Assembly (NCBI GenBank): GCA_012845835.1
Contig: JABAKD010000027.1
Span: 13,624,487-13,688,486, forward strand
DNA from: Undaria pinnatifida
Lineage: Eukaryota; Sar; Phaeophyceae; Laminariales; Alariaceae
Reading direction: 5' to 3'
DNA: 64,000 nucleotides
A program made the translations under genes and the position numbers. How positions within the stretch are numbered: position 1 is the stretch's first letter; the number at the start of each line of letters is the position of its first letter. The notes below the pieces were generated by a model. The model saw only the letters and a list, made by a program, of their open reading frames with translations, had not been told where the DNA came from and ran no database searches. Positions 46,079 through 57,572 of the stretch are shown here, piece after piece.

Positions 46079-47791
46079 ACCGATGTGTTACAAGGCTTAG
46101 TTCGGCCTCACTCTCCAGCCTAATAACACCTGCCAGGTATTACGAGGGCAACCGTTACCCAACGACGGTGGAGAACGAATATCACATATATAAAGAGCAA
46201 ACAAAACTGCATCGATAGCTGTATGTACGTCGCCCTCGCTCGCCTCGTCTCTATGAGGCGGGACTTCGATAGCATCAACTACTGCCCCCACTGTTACTTG
46301 CCAATTGCGCTGCTCCTTAGTATATCAGTCGGATGTGCACGTTTGGTTTCGCAGGATCATTTCGGTTCTCTGATACACCACATGGTTCTGGAGATAACGC
46401 TTGGTTCTCATTTTAGGCTCCGTTCCCATTTTTCTGAAAACTCTGTTTAATGCGAATCAGAATACAAAAAATATCGATACTAAACAAATCTGCATCATCT
46501 ATCTAGATTATGCATGCACGCTTCACGCCCCAGTTCTCGCAGGATCCCAAAAACATCGCCAACTACCCCCCACCGCTACCAGTCGTGTTGCTTTTTTGTC
46601 GTCTATAACCTCGGGTGTAAAAGCAAAAAAACGTCCTTCACTAGCATTCTGTTGACTGTTTTCGAAACCAATACAGCTCTGTACATCTCTCGCTCTGGTT
46701 GCCCGTCTGCTTCCAGGCGTATTGCTTTTTATCGGGTGCTCGTTAGTGGCTGCCTTTGGTCGGCCTTTAAAAATACACATTAATAAAAGAAACCGGCATT
46801 TTTCCGCCCCCGGCTCTCGCCCGCAGAGACTTCGCAGACATCAACTACTGCCCCCACTGCTACCAATTGAGGGGGCCGGAGGCGGTGCGTGAGCGCGGAG
46901 AAGCGATCACGCCGGCGGATGTCCTGGCGAAATACGGGGATGGCGATTGGCCGCTTCGGGCCGCTTACTATTTTTGGGAGAGGTGGACAGCAACGGCGAC
47001 TACCCCAAGGGTCCAGAGATTTCAGTGCGTCAAGGAATATCCGGCGACTCAGAACAGGTACCAAGAACGGCCAGGCACACACATGCTCCCATGGGGGTGC
47101 ACCTTGATATCCCTGGGGCGCTCAGTAACCCCTCCAAAACCTGGCTTGTGATACAATTGTATGCCTCATCCGATAGACGATCCCATGGTGAAGGTATAGT
47201 ACCAAACACATTGCAATTCATTCACGCAGAGGGCATCCTAACAACGGTGAAGCAGGCTAGGGTAGAGGTAAACCATTTTGTCTCTGAAGATCCTCACGTT
47301 GAGGACCTCTGTACTATATCTCTCCTTAAAAACGGATTTTCGAGAAAGCACGTGTTCTGGCCGATGAAAAATCCAAAGGGCCTAGACTACAGCAGTAGGT
47401 TTTACCACGAGAAGCACATCGCAAAACAAGAATGAAACTGCGACGGTTTTGGGGTCAAGGCGCCAGGTCGTCTAGAAAACGTGCGAATAAGCACAAAATG
47501 ACATCTCATCTCTATCGTAGCACGCGTATGGTACTTGGTGGTTTTTCGATATTATTAATCGGTGTATACCCAGCTAGCTAGGTCTCATGGGGAGTTTTCG
47601 TTGGGTTGCACGTTAGCTTTTTTATCATTGTTGTATACTCTGGGGTACCCGCGGGTACGTAATCGAGGTGGGACCCTGTGGTGTCTCAGAGAGCGTATGC
47701 CTTATGATTTACACCCTTGAGAGGTACTTGGCGGCAGGAGCATATATATAGAGCGTATAGCATATACAATCGGCAGCAATATGAATACATA

Positions 47792-47971
47792 CAGTAGGTG
47801 GCCCTATATAGTGCGGGTATGTGTCTCGAGAATTTACCCGCACTATACCGGGCACTCGCACTATATAAAAACCGGCCACTAAAGAGGGGTCTACATTGTG
47901 CCAAACGATTTCACCCGCACAATATCGGACACCCGCACTATATGACCCGCACTATATAGGACCACCTACTG
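47792..47971. mobile_element. Tc1/mariner-like MITE with TA duplication
   Basis: The left end CAGTAGGTGGCCCTATATAG and right end, complement of the same motif (CTATATAGGACCACCTACTG), form inverted repeats of about 26 bp with one or two mismatches. Both are flanked by TA. Length 180 bp with no coding sequence. Internal short copies of CCCGCACTATA also occur. Confidence 0.65.
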
Positions 47972-48027
47972 TAGTCTATACCACGAGTAAAATGTTGGTG
48001 AAGGAATCAGCCCGGTCATCGTTAGAC

Positions 48028-48262
48028 ATATTTCTCCCCCTCAGAAACGGGTTTTATAGTTTCCGCGCACAGACTGACTAACATCACCCTGTTGACCCTG
48101 ATAGCTACACTGTAGTTGCAAGGGGAGTAGCCGACCTATATCCTTAATGAGGACACACAACCCGTAATACGCGCGATCGGAGTATCACACACAGCTTGCA
48201 AAGATGAGTTTCGACAAAATATTCGATCTCACAGCTGGAGTGCATTTTCATTTTTTATCATA
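48028..48262 (-). repeat. Interspersed repeat family A, inverted copy
   Basis: Begins TCCCCCTCAGAAACGGGTTT and ends GATCTCACAGCTGGAGTGCA. There is no counterpart at the matching place in the upstream LPMO copy, so it inserted after duplication. Confidence 0.75.
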
Positions 48263-48781
48263 TACTAATGCGAACCTTCAAATATGTGCAGGCGCGGGAA
48301 CCTGCAAGGCGGTCGACGTCCTTGAAGACTTCGCCATCACTTGTTCTTCTCGCAGTAGACGCTCAGCACTCCCTCCCCATATAAAGAGAGCGCACGGCAC
48401 CGATAGAAAACAGTGTGATTAATGACGCATGTGACAATTTCGAGCAAATGCTCGCCGTTGAAACTGTCGTCGCACTCCACATTTGTCTGCTCGCCGACGG
48501 CCCGATACAGCCTCGGGCCGGGGGTGTCTGATGTCTGATGTCTTGAATTTCGTCCATTTTCGGGGGTTCTACTATATGAGGAATAGGACGGATTTTTTTC
48601 CGGGGACGACATTGAAATCTCCTCGTGTTCGTTTGTCTTACACTGCGATTTCGGTTTGTTGCAGACGGCAGCAGAGGAGACGAACACGTTGGGGAAGGCG
48701 AGCAGCACCTACCCGGTGCTCGGAACGTTCGAAGAGGGGTCCATCATTGAGATGAAAGTTGTCGTCTCCACCTAACACTGG

Positions 48782-49430
48782 GTTAGTCAACCGAGCTGAG
48801 ATGACCACAACACAAATAGACCGCACTGCCATACGGACTGAACAAAGAGGCCACACTGCGGTAGCGACCAAAACAGCGACAAGTCTGACCTTAACCACCG
48901 CATCGTGAGTAGATCGTACCGAGGTAGCGACCAGACATAGTCATATGTCTAGTCTCATCAATTACATAAGAGTAGGTGGATAAACCGCCCCGAGATGCCT
49001 GTTAAAATATGTTATGGTTATGATGTGCTCAATCACTTGGTGAGTAGACTGCACACTGAGATAGCGACCATACAAATTACGTGTGTCTGTTCTTCAACTG
49101 TTAGCGGTCGAAGATCGAAGACCGCGTGAGTAGACCGCGCAGGTGCAGCGACCAAGCGAGTGATGTACCGGGTTATATCAAATGTTGGGCGAGTAGAATG
49201 CACTGAGGTGTCGATCGAACACATTCCATGTCTGGTAAAGCCAGCTGTCAAACGTTTAAGGGTGAGGGAGTAGATCGAAGTGAGATAGGGACCATAGGAA
49301 TGATATGTCTGGTCTTGTCAACCACTGGGTGAATGAACGCACTGGGATAATAACCAACAATATGCCCGGCCTTATCAATGGGTCTAAGACTGGTGAACAT
49401 ACAATAGTATGGCAGGGGTGCTGGAAGTGT
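48782..49430 (+). repeat. Counterpart donor-like tandem repeats in decayed copy
   Basis: Units include GTGAGTAGATCGTACCGAGG, GTGAGTAGACTGCACACTGA and GTGAGTAGACCGCGCAGGTG. The unit at the exon edge is now GTTAGTC. Confidence 0.7.
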
Positions 49431-49455
49431 TGAAAGTGTGACGTGTCTGGGTGAC

Positions 49456-49580
49456 CAATCAATCAGCCAATCAATTAATCGTTGAATCAATCAATAAATC
49501 AATTAATGAATAAATCAATAAACCAATCAACCAATCAATCAATTAATCATTCAATCCATCAATGTATCAATCAATCAATA
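49456..49580 (+). repeat. (AATC)n tract, left part
   Basis: Degenerate CAATCAAT tract in the LPMO intron. It is continuous with 50697-50815 apart from the helicase-bearing insertion. The upstream copy has a shorter version at 17718-17760. Confidence 0.8.
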
Positions 49581-49589
49581 AAAGATACG

Positions 49590-50690
49590 ATAGCTGTCGC
49601 TAAAACAAGCGACTGCTGATAGATGTAACTGTCGTCAGACGTGTGCGTCCACGGGTCATTGGTTCGTGTGATTGCGAGGGGCACCACAGGTGGAATAGAG
49701 TCGATGTGGCGTTTGTTGTATTGCAATTGATGTGATCATTAGTTGGCCGCGACGGCGTTGAAGACGCCCATGCCTGTGTACCTACCCCGCGTGCTTTGTG
49801 CTAAGTCCACCAGCCTAACCTCTTCCCGCAACCTAGCCTTCATGGTGTCGGAATTTCCAAGCTTGCCTATCCTGTCGAAACTCATTGGCTCTACCATGAG
49901 GTCCGCTAGTCTTTTAGCTCTACTGAGACAGACGAAAGTAAGCCCCGTGCAGGACTCCTTCGCCCCAAAGTCTGTGACGGCCTTCTCTAACGTCTGCCCC
50001 TGTGATTTGTGCATAGTGATGGCCCAGCAGAGCCTCAACGGCAGTTGCGCCCTGACCTGCGTTCCCCCGTCCTGCCAAGTGGTGTATACGGGAGAAATCG
50101 GCACACACCCTCTATATCTCTCCTGAGACGACCACGACGACTTGGCCTCGAATGCCGCTCACGAGTCCAACTTGTTGGTACAGGTTCTTCGTGAGCATGA
50201 CCTTGGCTCCCTTAGCTAGGTAGAGGTCCCTCTCAAGCCCCTCCGCCGTGTCTGCTGTCGCCCTTCTGGCGTTGGCGCACGGACCGTGTTTGGGTCAATC
50301 GCCCCCAACGGACGTCTCTCCATGATGACCTACTCTCACCACGAGACAGCAGTAGATACACTCAGCGGACACACCCCTAGCGAGCACACACTCTCCATGC
50401 CCGCTCTCCGCTGGCCACTGGTGTCGCCCGCTGCGCCCGTTGTCTGTGTGCTGCCAGCTGTGTGAGCGCTGTGTGCCTGCTGTGTGAGCGGTGTGTGCTG
50501 CTGTTTTTGTCCGTGTGGTCTGCTGTGTGTGTTTGTTTTGTTGCTCCGTGGTGGTCTGCCTCCACCTACAGTCCAAAATCAAATGATCCCACACTAAAAT
50601 CAAGTTTAGTCGAAGACACGCACGCAAACTATTTTTTTTTCATTGGAGCCTATATTGCGAGGCCCAGGTGTAGATTAGAAACTCGCTTCG
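49590..50690 (-). mobile_element. PIF1-helicase-bearing insertion in an AATC repeat tract
   Basis: The upstream LPMO copy has one continuous CAATCAAT tract at 17718-17760. In the second copy the tract is split: 49456-49580 and 50697-50815, with this ~1.1 kb between. The insert carries the end of a PIF1-like helicase on the minus strand. PIF1-type helicases are cargo of Helitrons, but no Helitron ends were identified. Confidence 0.5.
49739..50300 (-). pseudogene. PIF1-like DNA helicase C-terminal fragment
   Basis: Reading the minus strand: GLERDLYLAKGAKVMLTKNL, YQQVGLVSGIRGQVVVV, then after a frame change near 50100 PISPVYTTW, QLPLRLCWAITMHKSQGQTL and GLTFVCLSRAKRLADLMVEP. WAxTxHKSQGxTL and FVxLSRxxxLxDL are superfamily 1 helicase motifs V and VI as in PIF1. 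The Walker A end is missing. The stop is at 49739-49741. Confidence 0.7.
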
Positions 50691-50696
50691 CTCGAA

Positions 50697-50745
50697 TCAA
50701 TCAATCAACCAATCAATCAATCAACCAATCAGCCAATCAATCAGT

Positions 50746-50785
<40 letters not shown>

Positions 50786-50815
50786 GAACCAATCAATCAA
50801 TCGACAAACCAAACC
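50697..50815 (+). repeat. (AATC)n tract, right part
   Basis: Continuation of the CAATCAAT tract after the insertion, ending 110 bases before the central LPMO exon. Confidence 0.8.
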
Positions 50816-50924
50816 AAGCATCCACCATACCACCCAGCACCCCCACCCAATAAATTAACGAATGAACGATATAACCTTTTGATCAACCCAACCCTTGTTC
50901 TTTTGGGCCCGAAATCAAAACCAG

Positions 50925-51216
50925 GGCCATCTGGAATACTTCATCTGCGACAACGTCAACCTCGAGGACGGAACCGATACCTCCGTCACCCAAGAATGCC
51001 TCAACAAGCACCCGCTCAGTCGCGCCGAAGACGATGAAGACGCGAGCCCCATTGACCCGGACCACCCGGGGCGCAATTTGCTGGCCCCCCCTTGCCATGA
51101 ATCGGAGACAGATCAAACCAAGACGGACGGGGCAAATGCCGGATACGTGGTGACCGGTGGCTACCGGCTTCCCGATGAATTGAGCTGTTCACACTGCACC
51201 ATCCAGACGATTTTCT
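50925..51216 (+). pseudogene. Intact-looking central LPMO exon within decayed copy
   Basis: 292 nt, acceptor AAAACCAG, donor TTTTCT|GTGAGT. It encodes GHLEYFICDNVNLEDGT, then QECLNKHPLSR, SPIDPDHPGRNLLAPPC and LPDELSCSHCTIQTIF. It has no stop and keeps every cysteine seen in the upstream copy. On its own it would be predicted as coding, but the flanking exons are broken. Confidence 0.75.
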
Positions 51217-52535
51217 GTGAGTTTTTGTTTTTCCTTTCTAGATTTTCTGCGCTTGTGCTGCGATAAGGATACAGTTTTTTTAACACGTTTGTTGGGTAAA
51301 ACCTTTCTGTCTTACGGGGGGAGGGATCCTCTGATCTAGGCACTACCCAAACTCAGTTTGGGTTTCAGTGTTTGTTGTAAAATATGTTTACGTTCTATGT
51401 ATACCTATGCCATGAGATTGTTCATCGGGTTAAGATTTCTTGTTCTTAAATAGATAGCTTTTGGGCAGGGCATGTGACAAAAGCCTTCAAAAGGAGTGAG
51501 GAAAATGTTGGTGCTAACCCTACCGTAGCCTCGATCCGTCCAGTTTTTTTTGTTCCATGCTTGGCTGTTGGACACGTTTCGCGTCGCTCAGAGCGTTTCA
51601 AACTGAGTTTTGTTCAACAGATCGAACGCGACTGCGTACTAGTAATGCTTGATGTTATTGATAGTATCCCTGCGACATAGACACACAGGTATGGATGGGA
51701 TCCCGATGGCTTGGATTCCACCCACTGCTGAACCATCCAGATGGCTCAGTGTGAATAGTTTTTTAATACGTTGAACGTGACCACAGCAATACTGCAATAT
51801 AGTGGTCTTGTTGTTTCTCCAAGTCCGCACATAAGTGGCGATTGACAGCCAAAACACCACGCCAAGCGTGAATGCCTATCACTGCAGACATGAATCCCAA
51901 CTTAGACCCACCCACAACCTTCTTCTGTCTGGAAAAGTTTGTGTACGTTGCGCGTGGAGGTGGGTGATCAAACCAGTCTACTTCATAACAAATACCAGGT
52001 ACCAGGTAGCATGGTTTTATGGTGGGAGATGTTAGTGCCGCGCTGAGGGAGAAAAGGGAATAACGCCCCTTCCAAGTGGTAAAGAAGCTGAAAAATCCCT
52101 GCTTCTGAACAGGTTATTTAAGTGACATCCCTCTTCTACCGTCGCCGTGTTTGCAACGGCATGCGGACACCGGGAACTTGTGCGCGCACCCAACCTCGAT
52201 GCCAAAAGGGTTTCCACCGCCAGAAACAAGTCTTTGTATTTATGTGCGCGCTCATCTATATCATTATGTTTGCACTTTCTATTTCACCTTCCCCCTCCCT
52301 AGTCGTAACTCTGATCCGGCGTGGCCAGATGGGCCCTTCTCCCCCTTCTCCACTATTAATGCAGCATGCACTTTCGTCTTGATCGCGACAATACTTCAGC
52401 CCTTTCTTCCCTCGTCCACTGGCATATATAGTCTCGACACTCCAGTAGGTTTATCAGGAGCTGATAAGATCGACGTCCCTTCGGGATGATGCTTTGTTAG
52501 TAATGCATTTATCATCACAAGATTCCCGGACCTAG

Positions 52536-52789
52536 GACTGATTCTACGATACCCCCCCCCAAAAAAACAGCGATTTTCTTCAACGAACGTTTCATTGCTG
52601 ATCGACACAAGAAAGACCGCTACTAAAAAATAGTCTCCACACATGTTTTCTTGTTTGCAAAGGAATATCGAACGGCGACGTCGGGGTGGGAAGGGAGGCA
52701 CCGTATTTCAGAAGATACGGCCGGGAGCTAGTTTCAAAGCGGGCGATTTCTCGTTAAAGAAAAGCTGGGGGGGCTACCGTAGAACGACT
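52536..52789 (+). mobile_element. Inverted-repeat element family B, copy 4
   Basis: Left end GACTGATTCTACGATACCCC, right end GGGGGGCTACCGTAGAACGA. It occupies the place in the decayed LPMO copy where the last catalytic exon is expected, so insertion and deletion may be linked. Confidence 0.7.
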
Positions 52790-53429
52790 TCTAGCCGCGA
52801 TACAGTACGGAAAAGCAACCCCAAACAACAGTCCCATGGCCTAGGCTTACAGTACAACGGGTTATCTTGTACAGTAGTTTCTCTGTTGTTGTGGAGCCTG
52901 ATCGTTCCGAAACGGTTTCGACCAAAAGGCGCTACAATGCGCGCCTATCGTACGTAGAACGCGCCAATTGAATGGGGTTATTTTGTACGGTGGCATTCAT
53001 TTGCGGGCGCTGTATGCGGCCACGCCAACGTGGCGCTCCCAACGTCCCCTTTTCAGGCGCGGTCAACGCCAGCCTCGACAGCTCGAACAATGACTACATA
53101 TGCTCAGGGAAATCAGTGTGAGTCTACTGTAGGAGCGGCGGGAAATGTTGTATTACTGTAGTATTTTTTGTTGGTGGTTGGTGTTGTTTGGTGTTGTCTG
53201 TTGTTGGTGATGTTTTGGATTGCTTTTTGTTGGTGTCCTTGCCATTGATCTTGTCGTAGATGATGGTGGTGTTGGTTACGGTTGCACGTTGTTCTTTGTT
53301 GTCGTAAGTGCCCAGGAAAACCAGTGTGATCATATTTCTATTAATAGTGCAATAGCCACGTCGGGACGTGACTTATTTTCCGGCTGTCTTTGAGGGCAAA
53401 TAATGCCTAATTGACATTTTCTCATATAG

Positions 53430-53474
53430 TCAGCCAAGAACATCTTGTGGAACAAGTCCTTCCCCTGTGGAAGC
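53430..53474 (+). other. Possible 45-nt cassette exon in decayed LPMO copy
   Basis: Acceptor CTCATATAG, donor GGAAGC|GTGAGT, phase 2 in and out, so inclusion or skipping both keep frame. It would add QPRTSCGTSPSPVEA between the spacer exon and the LRR cap. The matching stretch of the upstream copy near 20165-20215 has lost the donor (GTCGCT), so it appears skipped there. Confidence 0.35.
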
Positions 53475-55555
53475 GTGAGTCACTCTCTCTTTCTTCGCGC
53501 ATTCTCTCTGGTACATGCTACATCCGTCCGTTCCCTCGTGTTAGAATATACGATCGACTACTTCTGGTTGTATCTTGAAATAACACGGATGTGTTTACTG
53601 TTGTTTGGTATCGTAAATTTATGCGATGATTTGCGGCAAGATGTGAGACAGTCAAGCAGTCAAGCGTCATTGTTAGAAACATCCGGGAGCGGTGTTTGTG
53701 GGTACGAGAGCGTACTCGTGCTTTACGGTACTGTCACAAGTTACAGGGCACTATGTGCCACGTCTCTGCAAGTTTCTTCTTGGGATCATCTGCACCGTGT
53801 CGAACGTATATTCTATCTGGATTGTATTACACCTTAGGGTCCTTTTTGCTCCAGGTATCCCCTCCCTAATTCAACGTTTGTGCCCTCTCTTGCGCTCCTG
53901 TGGTTCCGTGTCGTACAACAGCAATCTCAACAATTGCGACTTGACAGACAGCGATGTCGACAACCTAAGGGAGTGCTTCGAGGCCACAGACGACGTGGGC
54001 AAGATCAAGAAAATGTAAGGCCTGCATCCCGAGTAATGTGGTATATCTCCCGCACACAAACGTTTTACCACCCCTGTCACGGTGTCATCCCCAAGTTGAA
54101 ATCATGCCCATCCTCCCGTGTGGTCACGTGTTTAGCCTCCGGGTTGTGCTTGTACGTCGTGAAGAGAATATGTAATCTGTCGTAATCACGCAATCGCTTG
54201 CTCGATCCCCCCTGCGTGCACTTATATCGGCAGTTTAATGCGAAACAACGGCATCACCTGGTTCCCGTAGGACTTGCTGCGCGGCACGGATGAGCTCGTC
54301 ACGCTGTGAGTGGTGAACGGAGCAATATATTATAGCTAGAACTGGAGACGCGTGCTACGTTAGAGATAATAGCTCCATTATTCCTGAGACTTGTCGTTTG
54401 AAGAGTTCTTCTATAGACCCCGACCAAGGTCAGGGGCTCTATGCCGCACACAAAAACTGACTTTCAGGAAGCATTTCAAGCTGAGCCCGATACACAATCC
54501 CACGGGCTACGCACTACCGTAGGTATCCCACGAGCAGTATTCCCGAGCGTGTGCGAGTTTCCAATTTCCCCCCCTGAATGTGTCTTATTGACCAGGGACT
54601 GGATTAGCTTGAAAAACAACAAAAATCGGCCGCCATCCACTAACGCACACGTTGCCAAGCTAACGGCAGACCACAGGCGACAGATTCAAATGTTCTGCTG
54701 TGCGAGCTCCAAGCGACAGCTACTACTGTAGTCTATATACCAGGTGTCTACTATCATCGTTGTCCTTGCCATCCGACAAAAATGTGCAACGTGAGCGACA
54801 ACCCCAGTTCTAACTCATACACACTCCCAGAAACTTGAAGATTGCTATATTGGTACGCATTGCGATTTATTATCGTTGCCCCCAGACAAGGCGGCGTAGG
54901 TGCTGTTCCGATATAAATCCAATAATTGTACCCTTCCGGAAAACTGCAGTATCTCTCCGGCGACTTTCTGGCAACCACTTCCCAATTTCCCTTCGCCGGA
55001 TCGTGTCAGGTTCAACTCTATTTCCACATATTTTGGTCTGGAAAGTGCAACTAACTCGCCGGTGCAAAGGCGAACGATGTGGTTGGTGGTATGCACAACC
55101 AGCATGGGGGTCTAGCACTGCTTCCGTATCACGAGCGGTGCTTCCCTGGGGTTACGTTAATGGGTGACAGCCACAGGAGCACACGTCGTAGTAGTCATGT
55201 GTGCTGGCTGTTTAAAGCCCAATATTTTGCTGTCACAGCGATGACAGCAGTGTCGATAGATTTGCACTCGATCCCTAGCAGTCAATGTTTGGTTTCCAGA
55301 AGACCTAACAATGTGGCCACTCGGATCTTGGAGGATAGTTTATGACTAATTTTCAAGGACGTCAGCCGTGAGTTCGACGAATTTCAGGTCAATACTCATC
55401 TTTGCAAGCTGCGTTGTTGGTACTCGTAATACACTTGTTACGCTCGCTCATTGGCCGAGGGCTATGTGGTGGTCCGCATATCGGAATAATGAATACATTT
55501 CCAAAAGCGGCGCAGCCGCGTTTCTCGCCCATTTCTGGCCCGTTTTGGGTCCGGT

Positions 55556-55590
55556 TTGAGGTCAGGGTTAGGGCTAGGGTTAAGGGGTGG
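55556..55590 (+). repeat. Short telomere-like stretch
   Basis: CAGGGTTAGGGCTAGGGTTA followed by AGGGG: about three TTAGGG-like units. It lies in an intron of the decayed copy and is too short to be called telomeric with confidence. Confidence 0.4.
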
Positions 55591-56973
55591 GTTGGGTCTA
55601 CGCCGCCCGTACCTCTATCCGACCAGGACGTGCTTTCTGCTCGCAAACGCGAACAGCCCACCGCCCCAAAGATCCGGGCGGCCAACATGTTAGGTGAGCT
55701 CCTGGCGTCCTACTTTTTCAACGGGGTGAAGCACGCCCGGTAAGACCCTGCCTGTAAATATTGTACAGGTAACAGCTTATTAAGGGCCTTGTCCCACTCA
55801 ACCACATCGCTGTTCGGTCCGCACCAACCTCCTCAATCAAGTGTTTTCTAAACGGTGTGACCCTACAGGAACCTTCGGGGCAGCTGCGACCTGGAGTGCA
55901 TCCCGCCCCTGCCGAGGTAGGCGAGCGCTTCCACCCGTTGTCGGTCGCCACAAAACGTGTGCTCCTGTTGATGACACATATACAGCATGTACACAGATGC
56001 TACGGTGTAGAGGTGCACCAATTATTCATTTATTTTCCGAGGCTCCTAACCGCTTGAGGAGGTCTATACTATTAATGCTATATCCCTCGCCTAAAAACTG
56101 ATTTGGTGCAAAACCGAACAGGGCAGCGGGTTCCAATGAACAAGCCCATGGCCTAGGCATACAGAATCATGTTGTCACGAAACAGGGATGACGTTGAGGC
56201 GATTTTGGGTTTAATTGGAGCCCCGCCGTTCAGTGTGAAATATGTTCGCGAGAAAGTGCTACATCCATCATGCTACCGCTATTTTAGTATTAATACGCGC
56301 CTGCTTTACCCCACTATATTGTTCTTGTTTAGTGGTATGTTCGAGGTAGATCAGAGGATGTGAGTGGTACGGTACCATTCGGAGGCTTGATCACCCGAGA
56401 CGACTGTGAGCGGTAATAATTGGGAACCCGGCTGCAGTGTCATATTAGGGACAGAGACGGCATATGTGTGGGCGAAATACATGGGACATTGCAGGAGGCT
56501 GCGATAATTGTATCTGACCAAGGGGGGAAACATCTCTCTCTCTCTGTCTCTCGTACGACCCAAAAACGATAATACGAGTACGGCAACGCAATGGCAAAAG
56601 AGAACCTGGTACAATGTAGTGTCAGCTGCTGCAAACTCCACGGACGAGCTGCAGCCAGCCGAGTTTCGACACGCGTCTTTACACCGTATTTGTCAGAGAC
56701 AAGATGGGGTGCTGCGGTGTTTCGTAGCCTTGGTGTGAAACACGTGCTTGCCGCCGCAAGTAGCACAAGCAGCACAGCTTATTTTCGACCATAGCGCTTG
56801 CCGATATATATATATATATGCCGTAGTTATCCAAGGCGTCAACTCGCCTTGGTTGCGCGCAGAGTAGGAGGGCCCGCCGTACGTAGCTTTGTCGGTACAG
56901 TGGCCGCCAATTCCGTGCCCAAGACCTTACCGCTGAATTTTCCCGAGTCCTAAAAGGGCCAAAACTGCGCTAG

Positions 56974-57238
56974 AGTCGTTCTGCGGTAGTGCTCACCCAA
57001 CTTTTCTTGAACAAAATCGCCGGTTTTGAAACCAGATCCCTGCCGTATCTCCTGAAATACGATTGGTTGCCCCTTGCCACTTCGACGTCATCGATCGATA
57101 GACCTTTGCAAACAAGAAACTGTTTGAGGGTGTTGTTTTCATAGCATCCCTCCTCGTGTCGAGCAGCCATGAAACGTTCGTTAAAGAAAACCGCCTGTTT
57201 TGGGGGAGGGGCTATCGTAGAATCAGTCGGTAGGGGCG
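56974..57238 (-). mobile_element. Inverted-repeat element family B, copy 5
   Basis: Left end AGTCGTTCTGCGGTAGTGCT, right end GGGGCTATCGTAGAATCAGTC. The minus frame reads FFNERFMAARHEEGCYENNT and FLVCKGLSIDDVEVARGN before a frameshift. It lies within the last intron of the decayed LPMO copy. Confidence 0.7.
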
Positions 57239-57477
57239 TCCCTTTCGGGACATGTTTTTTTCGGTGGCTCGGAGGCACTCGCGTGAGTGAACCCCCTGCC
57301 CCTTGCGGTCTTAAGAGATCGTTCGTGCTGTTTAAATATTTCAATATGAGTCCGTTAGCGACGTTGCGTCAAATGAATCGCCTGCCACCACCGTGCTTTG
57401 GTCGGTGAGGTATGGAGTCACTCGTGCAAGTGGCTCAGAGACGATATACAGTGAAAAAGGGGGGTGTCCCCTGACGT

Positions 57478-57572
57478 GACTATCGTAGCTACCGTGACTA
57501 CCGTGACTACCGTGGCTACCGTGACTACCGTGGCTACCGTGGCTACCGTGGCTACCGTGGCTACCGTGGCTA
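57478..57572 (+). repeat. 9-bp minisatellite GTGGCTACC
   Basis: About ten head-to-tail units of GTGACTACC or GTGGCTACC, becoming uniform GTGGCTACC towards the right. Confidence 0.85.
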
